A stretch of DNA of 64,000 bases from Aurantiacibacter sp. MUD61 (GTDB lineage Bacteria; Pseudomonadota; Alphaproteobacteria; Sphingomonadales; Sphingomonadaceae), in contig NZ_CP115446.1 in assembly GCF_027912455.1 (NCBI RefSeq), positions 457,501 through 521,500 on the forward strand, in the 5' to 3' direction. The translations under genes were made by a program, and so were the position numbers. Below are positions 28,173 to 36,436 of this stretch, one piece after another. The notes beneath the pieces are model-generated. The model did no database searches, was not told where the DNA came from, and worked only from the letters and a program-made list of their open reading frames with translations. Positions within the stretch are counted from its first letter, which is position 1. Every line of letters begins with the position of its first letter.

Positions 28173-29130
28173 AGACGCGCGCTGGATGGCAGCTGCAGCT
28201 GCCCTCGCGGAGCGCGCCCGTCCGCTCAGTTCCCCCAATCCGGGTGTGGGCGCGATTATCGTGAAAGACGGCGTTGTTGTTGGCCGAGGCTGGACCCAGC
28301 CGGGCGGTCGGCCACATGCCGAGGCCATGGCGCTGGAAGACGCCGGTGAGGCAGCAAACGGCGCGACAGCCTATGTGACGCTCGAACCATGCGCACATCA
28401 ATCTCCACGCGGACCGAGCTGTGCATCACTTCTGGCGGCCTCGGGCATCGCCCGCCTCGTCTATGGGATTGAAGATCCCGATCCGCGTACAGCAGGCGCA
28501 GGCATCGCGATGTTGAAAGACAGGGGCGTTGACTGCGTGCAGGTCGAAAGCGATGCAGTCCGTGAAAGCCTAGCTGGCCATCTGATGCAATTGAGCGAAG
28601 GCCGCTCGCATGTGACGCTCAAGCTCGCCATGTCACTCGACGGGTGCATCGCAATGGCCAATGGTGAAAGCCAGTGGATCACGGGCGAAACTGCCCGCGC
28701 GCATACCCATCGTGAGCGAGCGCGCGCCGATGCCATACTGGTGGGCGGCGAAACGCTGCGGAGCGACAATCCCCGTCTGAATGTGCGGCTGGGCGGTTTG
28801 GAAAATCGCTCGCCGCGCAAGCTCGTCCTTACCCGCGGAAATGCATCCGAAGGCTGGGAAGCGGTCAAATCACCCGAAGCCATTCGCGACCTTGCAGACG
28901 CGCGCTATCTCTTCATCGAAGGGGGTGCGGGCGCTGCCAGCGCTTTCCTTGAGGCCGATCTCGTCGACCGCCTGCTCATATACCGCGCGCCGATCCTGAT
29001 CGGTGGCGGCCGCGCGGGCGTCAGTGACTTCGGTCTTGGAAGCCTGCAAAGCGCACATGGCCGCTGGCGGCCTGAAAGCTGCCTTACCCTCGGGGAAGAC
29101 AGGCTCGAAATTTACACGCGCACGCGCTAG
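28156..29130 (+). CDS. ribD: Riboflavin biosynthesis deaminase/reductase RibD
   Basis: A 324-residue bifunctional enzyme. The N-terminal deaminase has the zinc ligands HAE (54-56) and PCAHQSPRGPSC (Cys 79 and 89); the C-terminal reductase domain has LKLAMSLDGCIA and the GGxx nucleotide-binding segment (ILVGGETLRSDNPRLNVR). It converts the GTP cyclohydrolase II product to the ribitylamino pyrimidine. I use the GTG start at 28156 because homologues include the RWM segment that precedes the next ATG (28186). It is followed 10 bp later by ribE; ribBA and ribH are not in the window. No FMN riboswitch was seen. Confidence 0.95.
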   Translation: MLRKAEDARWMAAAAALAERARPLSSPNPGVGAIIVKDGVVVGRGWTQPGGRPHAEAMALEDAGEAANGATAYVTLEPCAHQSPRGPSCASLLAASGIARLVYGIEDPDPRTAGAGIAMLKDRGVDCVQVESDAVRESLAGHLMQLSEGRSHVTLKLAMSLDGCIAMANGESQWITGETARAHTHRERARADAILVGGETLRSDNPRLNVRLGGLENRSPRKLVLTRGNASEGWEAVKSPEAIRDLADARYLFIEGGAGAASAFLEADLVDRLLIYRAPILIGGGRAGVSDFGLGSLQSAHGRWRPESCLTLGEDRLEIYTRTR

Positions 29131-29140
29131 GAGCTCGCCC

Positions 29141-29761
29141 ATGTTCACAGGTATCGTCACCGCCATCGGCACAATCGAAAGCGCAGAGCAGCGCGGCGAT
29201 TTGCGCCTGCGCGTCGCATGTCCGTTCGACCCTGCAGACATCGCCATCGGCGCGAGTATCGCCTGTTCGGGTGTGTGCCTGACCGCTGTCGACAAGGGCG
29301 GCACGAAGGGAGATGCGCATTTCACCGTCGATGTTTCGGCGGAAACCGTGAGCCGCACGGCGAAAGGCATGTGGCAGGAAGGCGCGGAGCTCAATCTGGA
29401 GCCCTCGCTGCGCATCGGTGATGAACTCGGCGGTCATATCGTGACCGGCCATGTCGATGCGGTAGGCAAAGTGGTCGATTGGCAGCCGTCCGGCGATTCC
29501 ATGATCGCAGTGATTGCCGCTCCCGCCGCGCTCGCGCCTTTCATTGCCGAAAAGGGATCGATCACCGTCAACGGCGTGTCGCTCACGGTGAATTCCGTGG
29601 AAGACCAGCCCGACGGCGCAGCGCATTTCACGCTCAATATCATTCCGCACACAGGCGATGTGACCACGCTGGGCGGCCTGCGACAAGGCGGCGAGGTCAA
29701 TCTCGAAGTCGATACGATCGCGCGCTACCTGCACCGCATGCAGGCCCTGCGCGCCCGCTAG
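29141..29761 (+). CDS. ribE: Riboflavin synthase alpha subunit RibE
   Basis: A 206-residue enzyme that joins two 6,7-dimethyl-8-ribityllumazine molecules to make riboflavin. It shows the expected two lumazine-binding barrels, each with its conserved start (MFTGIVTAIGTIES and GHIVTGHVDAVGKVV) and SxLTV-like strand (CLTAVDKG and VSLTVNSVED). The ATG at 29141 fits the family. It follows ribD by 10 bp. The stop codon overlaps the end of the convergent GNAT gene by 4 bp. Confidence 0.96.
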   Translation: MFTGIVTAIGTIESAEQRGDLRLRVACPFDPADIAIGASIACSGVCLTAVDKGGTKGDAHFTVDVSAETVSRTAKGMWQEGAELNLEPSLRIGDELGGHIVTGHVDAVGKVVDWQPSGDSMIAVIAAPAALAPFIAEKGSITVNGVSLTVNSVEDQPDGAAHFTLNIIPHTGDVTTLGGLRQGGEVNLEVDTIARYLHRMQALRAR

Positions 29762-30312
29762 CCCTTGGCCAATATCCGCTCGTAGTCTAACCGCGTCATT
29801 TCGTAATACAGATGGACAGCTTCGCCGATGCCGGGAAGCACCGCTCGTTCAATCCGGTCTGGCGATAGCTGCGCGCCGATCTTCTCCAGCGCACGGCGGC
29901 TGCGCCAATTCGCTTCACCGACCCGAAAATCGACGCGTGCCACGCTTGCCAGTGCGTGATCGACCATCAGTCGCTTCATTTCTCGATTGGCGCCCGTGCC
30001 CCAGTAATGCGGATCGAGAAAAGTCCAGCCGATCTCTACCGATCCTCCATCTGCCGGATCGTATGCCTGAAATCGGGACGAACCAATGATGTCGCCTGAT
30101 GCGCGATCAATCGCGGCAAGCGCACCACCCTTTGCCAGTGCATCGTCGAAGAACTCCCGGAAAACTTCCTCCTGCCAGCGATCATGCATTGGATGCATGG
30201 CCCAAACCTTGGGGTTTGCGGCAACGGCGTAGAGCTTATCCCAGTCCGCGGCTGTCAGTGGGCGCAGATTGATCGTGTTGCCGCGCAAGGTAGGTTGGCG
30301 ATCCAGAGACAC
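29758..30312 (-). CDS. GNAT family N-acetyltransferase (RimJ/RimL type)
   Basis: A 184-residue acetyltransferase of the RimJ/RimL-like group (TLRGNTINLRPLTAADWDKLYAVAANP at the start; VEIGWTFLDPHYWGTGANREMKRLMVDHAL contains the acetyl-CoA loop). It probably acetylates the amino end of a protein or small molecule; the substrate is unknown. The gene converges on ribE and shares 4 bp with it. The small following gene on the same strand lies 9 bp upstream. Confidence 0.8.
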   Translation of the reverse strand: MSLDRQPTLRGNTINLRPLTAADWDKLYAVAANPKVWAMHPMHDRWQEEVFREFFDDALAKGGALAAIDRASGDIIGSSRFQAYDPADGGSVEIGWTFLDPHYWGTGANREMKRLMVDHALASVARVDFRVGEANWRSRRALEKIGAQLSPDRIERAVLPGIGEAVHLYYEMTRLDYERILAKG

Positions 30313-30321
30313 GGCGGTGGT

Positions 30322-30573
30322 TTAGCCGAACAGCCGCGCAAAGAGCCCTCGACCGCGCCTTGAGGGGCGCGACTGACCGCTGATTTCGAACAGGTAATTG
30401 GCCAGCTGAACAGCCTGATTCCGGTCCATCAGATAAATATGCGAATGCACGTCATCGCGTTCGTGCGGTGGCGGCTTGGTGACGCTCTGCATCCGCAGGC
30501 TGATGCGATCTCCCGCTTGGCTGGACGCCCAGCCGACGAGCGCGCCGTAATCAATATGTTTGCTGTCTTCCAT
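30322..30573 (-). CDS. Small basic protein of unknown function
   Basis: An 83-residue protein (MEDSKHIDYGALVGW..., basic C terminus RRGRGLFARLFG). I do not recognise a family. The start at 30573 is preferred over the ATG at 30588 since it gives a more regular hydrophilic N terminus, but this is not secured. It lies just before the GNAT gene (9 bp gap, same strand), so the two are probably read together. Confidence 0.55.
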   Translation of the reverse strand: MEDSKHIDYGALVGWASSQAGDRISLRMQSVTKPPPHERDDVHSHIYLMDRNQAVQLANYLFEISGQSRPSRRGRGLFARLFG

Positions 30574-30650
30574 CGCCGCACTCCCCAATTCGCATGCGGA
30601 AGTTAAGCGATGAGCGCTGCAATGATCAATCGGGCAGCGCAGCCTTATCC

Positions 30651-31826
30651 CTAGCCAGTCACATCGGCGAGCGCGGCAACGAATGCATCGATATTGCCGA
30701 GGGTGAGGCCTGCCACGTTGATGCGGCCCGATCCGGCCATATAAACCGCGTGATCCTTGCGCAGTTGCTGCACTTGCTCTTTCGAGACCGGCAGCATGGC
30801 GAACATGCCCTGCTGTCGGCCGAGCGGTTCCAGATCCACGCTGCCTGCCGTACCCGAGGCTGCAAGCGTAGAGCGCACTGCGGCGATGCGCTCACGCATG
30901 GATTGAAGCTCATCGAGCCACTGCTGCGTCAGTTCGGCATCTTCCAGAATGATGCGGATGGCCGCGCCGCCGTGATCGGGCGGCATGGACCAGCTCGCCC
31001 GCGCCAAGGCAGACGCGTTGGAGATCGCGCGTGCGGTCGTTTCGGCATCGGCCGTCTGCACATAAAAGGCGCCGACCCGGTCGCGATACATGCCGAAATT
31101 CTTGTCGCAGCTATAGGCGACCAGCACTTCCGGCACGGCGGTCATCACAGCGCGCACGCCATAGGCATCCTCGTCCATGCCTTTGCCCAAGCCCTGATAG
31201 GCGACATCGATGAGCGGGATGACGGGGCTGTTTTTCAGAAGTCCTGCAATCTCGTCCCACTCGGCAGGGGTGTAGTCGACACCGGTCGGGTTGTGACAAC
31301 AGCCGTGGAGCAGGATGGCATCACCCTCGCCTGCATTCGCCAGCGCAGAGCGCAGCCCATCCATATTGGCGCTGCCATCGCCGTTCGCATGCTCAAAGCC
31401 GACCAGCTCCAGCTCAAGATCGTCGAGAATCTGCGCATGGTTCGGCCAGCTCGGCGTCCCCATCAGGACGCGGCTCACTCCGGCCTTCTTTGCGAGCGCA
31501 AGCGCAAGGCGCACAGCGCCCGTGCCGCCGGGCGTCTGCATGCCTTCCAGCCGGCCATCGTCAGGCGCGGCATCGCCAAAGATGTGCGGGATCAGGCCGC
31601 TGACGAAGCCCATATCACCCTCGGGCCCGAGATAGGATTTGCTGTCCTGGTTATCGACGAGGCGTTGCTCTGCACCTTTGATCGCCTCGAAGACCGGCGT
31701 GGCACCATCGGCGGTTTTGTACACGCCGACGCCGAGATCGATCTTGTCCGCGCGCTCATCCGCTTTGAAAAGCTTGATCAGGGCCAGCAGGGCATCAGGG
31801 GCTTGTTCGTCGAGTCTGTTCAGCAT
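30651..31826 (-). CDS. Aromatic/aspartate aminotransferase (class I PLP)
   Basis: A 391-residue class I aminotransferase resembling E. coli AspC/TyrB, with the N-terminal IDLGVGVYKTADGATP, the YLGPEGDMGFV active-site segment, the PLP-binding Asp/Tyr (LIDVAYQGLGKG) and the Schiff-base Lys 242 (SCDKNFGMYRDRVG). It swaps amino groups between aspartate or aromatic amino acids and 2-oxoglutarate. Whether it favours aromatic substrates cannot be decided without alignment. It is an isolated gene. Confidence 0.93.
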   Translation of the reverse strand: MLNRLDEQAPDALLALIKLFKADERADKIDLGVGVYKTADGATPVFEAIKGAEQRLVDNQDSKSYLGPEGDMGFVSGLIPHIFGDAAPDDGRLEGMQTPGGTGAVRLALALAKKAGVSRVLMGTPSWPNHAQILDDLELELVGFEHANGDGSANMDGLRSALANAGEGDAILLHGCCHNPTGVDYTPAEWDEIAGLLKNSPVIPLIDVAYQGLGKGMDEDAYGVRAVMTAVPEVLVAYSCDKNFGMYRDRVGAFYVQTADAETTARAISNASALARASWSMPPDHGGAAIRIILEDAELTQQWLDELQSMRERIAAVRSTLAASGTAGSVDLEPLGRQQGMFAMLPVSKEQVQQLRKDHAVYMAGSGRINVAGLTLGNIDAFVAALADVTG

Positions 31827-31915
31827 GGGAAGCGCAATGCCTCCCTGCGCGAATCATCGCAAGGCTTCTGACGCCAATTTCAGTGCGAATTCCTATTCGC
31901 CGATGAAGGGTGGCT

Positions 31916-32773
31916 TTAGAAGGGAAGCCAGCGCTGTTCGCGCGAGAAGCGCATATAGCCGGCATTGATGCCCAGCCGCAGGCCTGCACCCACGCGGATC
32001 GGGATGAGCACAATGTCCCCCCGGCGCACGTAGCTGGCAGTGAAGCCGCCGACGAAATAGGCCTGTCCCTCGCCAGCGGGGAAACGCTCATACAGCTCTT
32101 CGGTGTCGTAGAGATTATAGACCAGAACGAAGGTGTTACCGGCATTGGCACCCGCATCGAGACCGATCGAGGGACCAGTCCAGTACACAGGCATATTGCC
32201 CTCGACGGCATGGTAGAGAGTGCCCGAACCATAGCGCACACCAAGGATGAATGCGCCGCTGCCTTCGCGGCCGACGATATAGCCATTGGGCTCACCCTGA
32301 TCGGCCAGAATGTCCTGAATGAGCCGGGCGAGACCTTCCGCACCGCGGCCGAACAGCCCTTCGGCAGCACCGATCAGGTCATCCTCGCCATAAACGGTTT
32401 CGGGATCGTCGACCGGAGGGAAAGTTTCTGTGTCGACCGTTGCGACCTGCTCGCCTTCGCTCTGCATCGGCGGCAGATCGAGCACGGGCCGTGCATCACT
32501 AGATTGGACCGGGTCGGTTGTATCCTCTGTCTGATAACGCGGCGTCGCCTCGCTCCGATCATAGGCGCCGGTGTAGGCCGAGGAATCATCCGATGCGGAA
32601 TCGCTCGTCACCTCATCGCCGGGCGAAGGTTCGATCAGGTCACCATCGATCACGACATTGGGATCGACCGTCTCGATATCCTGCGCCAGAACGGGCACGG
32701 AAAAGGCCGCGGCCAGCGGCGCTAGGGCAGCAAGCGCGGTTATGCGAATTGCAGCGGTCAAACCTGTCTTCAT
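31916..32773 (-). CDS. EipA/DUF1134 family periplasmic protein
   Basis: A 285-residue protein with a signal peptide (cut near VLAQ, residue 31), a low-complexity acidic and Thr/Ser-rich linker of about 100 residues, and a C-terminal DUF1134 domain (GYIVGREGSGAFILGVRYGSGTLYHAVEGNMPVYWTGPSIGLDAGANAGNTFVLVYNLYDTEELYERFPAGEGQAYFVGGFTASY). The family includes Brucella EipA, a periplasmic protein needed for envelope integrity. The start is ATG 32773; upstream ATG codons would lack a signal peptide. Confidence 0.85.
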   Translation of the reverse strand: MKTGLTAAIRITALAALAPLAAAFSVPVLAQDIETVDPNVVIDGDLIEPSPGDEVTSDSASDDSSAYTGAYDRSEATPRYQTEDTTDPVQSSDARPVLDLPPMQSEGEQVATVDTETFPPVDDPETVYGEDDLIGAAEGLFGRGAEGLARLIQDILADQGEPNGYIVGREGSGAFILGVRYGSGTLYHAVEGNMPVYWTGPSIGLDAGANAGNTFVLVYNLYDTEELYERFPAGEGQAYFVGGFTASYVRRGDIVLIPIRVGAGLRLGINAGYMRFSREQRWLPF

Positions 32774-32985
32774 GGCCAATCTCCGATCCCGATACGGGCA
32801 AGGCTTTGCTTCCCTAAGAGAATCCCCTGCGCCTGAAGCGGCAATGAATAGGCGGCAGAGCGAATCCGTTTTGCGGTGAACCGAATCCGGGGAACCGCTC
32901 AATCAAGGAACTTTGCCGGTTTGAGAAACGGCTCTTGAAGCGCGCCCCACCCCTCGTTATAGCGCGCCACTTGCCACACAGGTCC

Positions 32986-33077
32986 GGAGACGTGGGTGAG
33001 TGGCTGAAACCAGTTCCCTGCTAAGGAACCATACCTCTATCGGGGTATCGAGGGTTCGAATCCCTCCGTCTCCGCCA
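32986..33077 (+). tRNA. tRNA-Ser (anticodon GCU)
   Basis: A 92-nt tRNA gene. The acceptor stem GGAGACG pairs with CGTCTCC, the anticodon loop CTGCTAA carries GCT (reading AGC/AGU serine codons), a long variable arm (ATACCTCTATCGGGGTATC) marks a class II tRNA, the T arm GAGGGTTCGAATCCCTC is canonical, and the CCA end is encoded. It precedes the glycine cleavage operon. Confidence 0.97.
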
Positions 33078-33183
33078 CCTGTGAAAATCCCTCACAATTG
33101 ATGTCGATGTCGATTGACCGCGCCGGTGCTTTCGCGCAGAGCCTTGGCTTGCCTGGTGGGCGGCTGAGTCGCCTGGCAGATGC

Positions 33184-33370
33184 GCGGGAGAGCTCTCCAT
33201 TTGCTGGAGGCGCCGAAGGAGCAACCGCCCCGGAAACTCTCAGGTCACAGGGACCGCGCAGCTGGCACAGGCACTCTGGAAAGCGCATCGGTGAAAGCCG
33301 CTGCCACCGAAGGAGTAAGGCGGCTTTTGTAAAGCTGCCGGAATCTCTCAGGTCTCAAAGACAGAGGGGG
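33184..33370 (+). ncRNA. Tandem glycine riboswitch
   Basis: Two consecutive glycine aptamers. The first shows GCGGGAGAG...GCGCCGAAGGAGCAA...GGAAACTCTCAGG, the second CACTCTGGAAAGC...GCCACCGAAGGAGTAAGGC...GGAATCTCTCAGGT followed by AAAGACAGAGGGGG. Both conserved cores and the short linker are visible by eye. Tandem glycine riboswitches switch gcvT operons on when glycine is high. The aptamers end about 65 bp before gcvT; the second-domain purine-rich tail and the ribosome-binding site lie in this space. Confidence 0.93.
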
Positions 33371-33435
33371 CATGGTGAAGGCGTCCGGCACGCGGGCGCC
33401 GCCAGACCGTGCCCTGCGCTGGAAGTGACCTGTTG

Positions 33436-34563
33436 ATGAGCGATACCGAAACCGAAATTGAAGAACAGGCACCGGAAAAGCTTCCGCTGGATGCCTGGCA
33501 CCGCGCGCAGGGTGGCCGCATGGTTCCCTTCGCGGGCTATGAAATGCCGATCCAGTATGAAGGCATCAAGGCAGAACACGATTGGACACGCAGCTCCGCC
33601 AGCCTGTTCGATGTGAGCCATATGGGCCAGCTTTCCGTAAGCGGAGACAATGCCGCGCAGGAACTGGAAAAGCTGCTCCCCAACGGGATCGCCAATCTTG
33701 GCGAAGGCAAGATGCGCTATTCGCTGCTGCTGAACGATGAAGGCGGCATTATCGACGATCTCATCGTAACCAATGCCGGGCCGCATCTTGCGCTCGTGGT
33801 CAACGGTGCCTGCAAGTGGGACGATATCGCCCACCTTCGCGAGCACCTGCCCGACGAAATCACGCTGACGCATTACGATGATTTTGCATTGCTCGCCCTG
33901 CAAGGCCCGAAAGCAGCCGAGGTGCTGGAAAGCATCATTCCCGGTGTAGGCGATCTCACTTTCATGACCGCGGGTCTTTTCAAGTTCAAGGATCAGCATG
34001 TCTGGGTGAGCCGCGCTGGGTATACCGGTGAGGACGGCTTCGAAATTTCCATCCATGAAGGCCATGTCGAAACGCTCGCCAATGCGCTGGTGGCAGACGA
34101 GCGCGTGAAGCCTGCGGGCCTTGGCGCGCGGGATTCGCTGCGCCTTGAGGCAGCACTGCCTCTCTATGGCCATGACCTTACCCTCGAGACCGATCCCGTC
34201 AGTGCAGGCCTCACCTTCGCCATCGCCAAGGCGCGGCGCGAGACCGGCGGCTATCTCGGCCACGCGGCAACCATTTCGCGGCTCGACGGCGGCAATACAC
34301 ATACGCGCATTGGCCTCGCCCTCGAAGGTCGTCAGCCAGCGCGCGAGGGTGCGCTTGTCTACTCCAGCGATGAGCAAGTGGGCCATGTCACCAGTGGCGG
34401 TTTCTCGCCGACGCTCGGCCATCCCATCGCCATGGCCTATGTCCAAAACCCGTATTGCGAAATGGGCACCGATCTTGAAATCGAAGTGCGCGGCAAGCGT
34501 TTGCCCGCCAAGACCGTGCCCTTCCCCTTCGTCCCGCATAAATACCACCGCAAAGGAGCCTGA
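33436..34563 (+). CDS. gcvT: Glycine cleavage T protein (aminomethyltransferase)
   Basis: A 375-residue GcvT that moves the aminomethyl carbon from lipoylated H protein to tetrahydrofolate and frees ammonia. Recognised by LDAWHRAQGGRMVPFAGYEMPIQY, LFDVSHMGQ, the SLLLNDEGGIIDDLIV segment and SRAGYTGEDGFEI. The first 18 residues are an extra acidic tail. The start is ATG 33436; a GTG at 33409 would add nine residues. It lies about 65 bp after the tandem glycine riboswitch, and gcvH starts 5 bp after it. Confidence 0.97.
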   Translation: MSDTETEIEEQAPEKLPLDAWHRAQGGRMVPFAGYEMPIQYEGIKAEHDWTRSSASLFDVSHMGQLSVSGDNAAQELEKLLPNGIANLGEGKMRYSLLLNDEGGIIDDLIVTNAGPHLALVVNGACKWDDIAHLREHLPDEITLTHYDDFALLALQGPKAAEVLESIIPGVGDLTFMTAGLFKFKDQHVWVSRAGYTGEDGFEISIHEGHVETLANALVADERVKPAGLGARDSLRLEAALPLYGHDLTLETDPVSAGLTFAIAKARRETGGYLGHAATISRLDGGNTHTRIGLALEGRQPAREGALVYSSDEQVGHVTSGGFSPTLGHPIAMAYVQNPYCEMGTDLEIEVRGKRLPAKTVPFPFVPHKYHRKGA

Positions 34564-34568
34564 GCAGC

Positions 34569-34940
34569 ATGGCACGTTACTTTACCGAAGAGCATGAGTG
34601 GATCGAAGTCGACGGCGACACCGCGATCATCGGCATCACCGATTATGCGCAGGAACAGCTGGGCGATGTCGTGTTCGTCGAAGTGCCGGATACAGGCGCA
34701 GAATTTGCGAAGGGTGCTGAAGCCGCCGTGGTCGAAAGCGTGAAAGCCGCGAGCGACGTCTATGCTCCTATCGCGGGCACTGTGCTCGAAGGCAATTCCG
34801 CTCTCGAAGACGAACCCGAACTCGTCAACACAGCTCCCGAAGCCGAAGGCTGGTTCTTCAAGCTGACTATCGCCGACAAGGGCGAGCTGGAAGGCCTCAT
34901 GGATGCCAAGGCCTACAAGGCGTTCTGCGACGAATTGTAA
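34569..34940 (+). CDS. gcvH: Glycine cleavage H protein
   Basis: A 123-residue lipoyl carrier protein, with the lipoylated lysine 59 in the ESVKA motif (AAVVESVKAASDVYAPIAG). It carries the aminomethyl group between the P and T proteins. Start and length fit the family. It is followed by a 140-bp gap with a hairpin-rich repeat and then gcvPA, so transcription must cross the repeat. Confidence 0.97.
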   Translation: MARYFTEEHEWIEVDGDTAIIGITDYAQEQLGDVVFVEVPDTGAEFAKGAEAAVVESVKAASDVYAPIAGTVLEGNSALEDEPELVNTAPEAEGWFFKLTIADKGELEGLMDAKAYKAFCDEL

Positions 34941-34948
34941 TTTTACAA

Positions 34949-35066
34949 CCCCCCTCCCGCCTGCGGGAGGGGCCGGGGGTGGGTATGGGCCCGGACGGGC
35001 CCACCCCGCTGCGACTAGCTCGCTTCGCTCGGCAAGTCTCGCTCCCCTCCCGCAAGCGGTAGGGGC
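34949..35066. repeat. REP-like double-hairpin element inside the gcv operon
   Basis: A GC-rich intergenic element framed by two related palindromes: CCCCTCCCGC/GCGGGAGGGG (34951-34972, 2-base loop) and CCCCTCCCGC/GCGGTAGGGG (35044-35065, one mismatch). Between them lies GGGCCCGGACGGGCCC and a TAGCTCGCTTCGCTCGG segment. This is the shape of REP-type elements common in sphingomonads, though I cannot count copies elsewhere. It has no T run and is not a terminator, as gcvPA follows. Confidence 0.65.
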
Positions 35067-35080
35067 ATTGGATAAAAACT

Positions 35081-36436
35081 ATGCGCTACCTCCCCCTGAC
35101 CGAAACCGATCGCACTGCGATGCTCGATGCCATCGGCGCTTCGAGCGTCGACGCCTTGTTCACCGATGTGCCGTCCGATCTCTATCTCAATGGCCCGATC
35201 GAAGGTCTGCCGCTGCATGCGACCGAGATGGCAGTCGAAAAGCACATGCGGAAGCTGTCGAAGCAGAACCTTGCGGCGGCCGATGCGGCGTTTTTCCTGG
35301 GGGCAGGAGCGTACAAGCATCACGTGCCCGCCACGGTCGATCACCTGATCCAGCGCGGCGAATTCCTCACCGCCTATACGCCCTACCAGCCGGAAATTGC
35401 GCAGGGCACGCTGCAGATGCTGTTCGAGTTCCAGACGCAGGTCGCAAACCTTTACGGCTGCGCGATTGCCAATGCCTCGCTTTACGATGGCTCGACTGCA
35501 TGTTGGGAGGCGGTCGCGATGGCGGCGCGTGTCACACGCAAGAAGCGCCATGTCCTCTCCGGCGCGCTGCACCCGCATTACGCCGAAGTCGTGCGCACGA
35601 TGGCCAAGTTCACCGAGGACGAGATCGCCGGGGCGAAAGTCAGCCTCACCGCGCGTCCCGATGATGACGGGCTGATCGCGCGGATTGACGAGAATACCGC
35701 GAGCGTCGTGGTGCAATATCCCGATATCCTGGGCCGCATTCCGGACTTGCAGAAAATCGCCGATGCCGCCCACGCGGTCGGCGCAAAGCTGATCGTCGTG
35801 AATACCGAGCCGGTGGCTCTGGGCGCGCTGGAAGCTCCGGGTAATCTCGGCGCGGATATCGTGGTTGGTGAAGGCCAGGCTCTGGGTGTCGGCCTGCAAT
35901 TTGGCGGGCCCTATCTCGGCCTGTTCGCAATCAGCGATCCCAAGATGGTGCGGCAGATGCCGGGTCGCCTTTGCGGAGAGACCACGGATGCCGATGGCAA
36001 GCGCGGCTTCGTACTGACGCTTTCGACGCGCGAGCAGCATATCCGGCGCGAGAAAGCCACGTCGAACATTTGCACCAACAGCGGCCTGTGCGCTCTCGCC
36101 TTCTCGATCCATATGACCCTGCTGGGCGACAAGGGATTGAAGGGCCTTGCGGCAGAAAACCACCGCCTCGCCTGCATCGCTGCCGACCGCCTCTCCAAGG
36201 TGCCGGGCGTCACCGTGCTGAACGATCATTTCTTCAACGAATTTACGCTGATCTTCGATGCCGATGCGCGCCAGTTGGTGCGCGATCTGGCCGAACAGAA
36301 CATTCTTGCAGGTGTCTCATTGGGCCGCCTGTTCCCGAATGACGATTGCAATGGCCTGATCGTCGCGGTGACCGAGACGACCACGGTGGAGGATATCGAA
36401 ACCCTTGCCGCTGCGCTTGAGGAGAAGCTGTCATGA
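35081..36436 (+). CDS. gcvPA: Glycine dehydrogenase (decarboxylating) subunit 1
   Basis: A 451-residue N-terminal half of the split glycine decarboxylase (P protein). It shows the MRYLPLTETDRTAMLDAIG start, FFLGAGAYKHHVPATVDHLIQRGEFLTAYTPYQPEIAQGTLQMLFEFQTQ, and the inactive-fold segments that pair with subunit 2. With gcvPB it removes CO2 from glycine and passes the aminomethyl group to H protein. It overlaps gcvPB by 4 bp (ATGA). Confidence 0.96.
   Translation: MRYLPLTETDRTAMLDAIGASSVDALFTDVPSDLYLNGPIEGLPLHATEMAVEKHMRKLSKQNLAAADAAFFLGAGAYKHHVPATVDHLIQRGEFLTAYTPYQPEIAQGTLQMLFEFQTQVANLYGCAIANASLYDGSTACWEAVAMAARVTRKKRHVLSGALHPHYAEVVRTMAKFTEDEIAGAKVSLTARPDDDGLIARIDENTASVVVQYPDILGRIPDLQKIADAAHAVGAKLIVVNTEPVALGALEAPGNLGADIVVGEGQALGVGLQFGGPYLGLFAISDPKMVRQMPGRLCGETTDADGKRGFVLTLSTREQHIRREKATSNICTNSGLCALAFSIHMTLLGDKGLKGLAAENHRLACIAADRLSKVPGVTVLNDHFFNEFTLIFDADARQLVRDLAEQNILAGVSLGRLFPNDDCNGLIVAVTETTTVEDIETLAAALEEKLS

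Noticed and set aside
34949..35066. Terminator between gcvH and gcvPA
   Set aside because: The hairpins have no T run and the downstream genes complete the same pathway, so the operon most likely continues through them.
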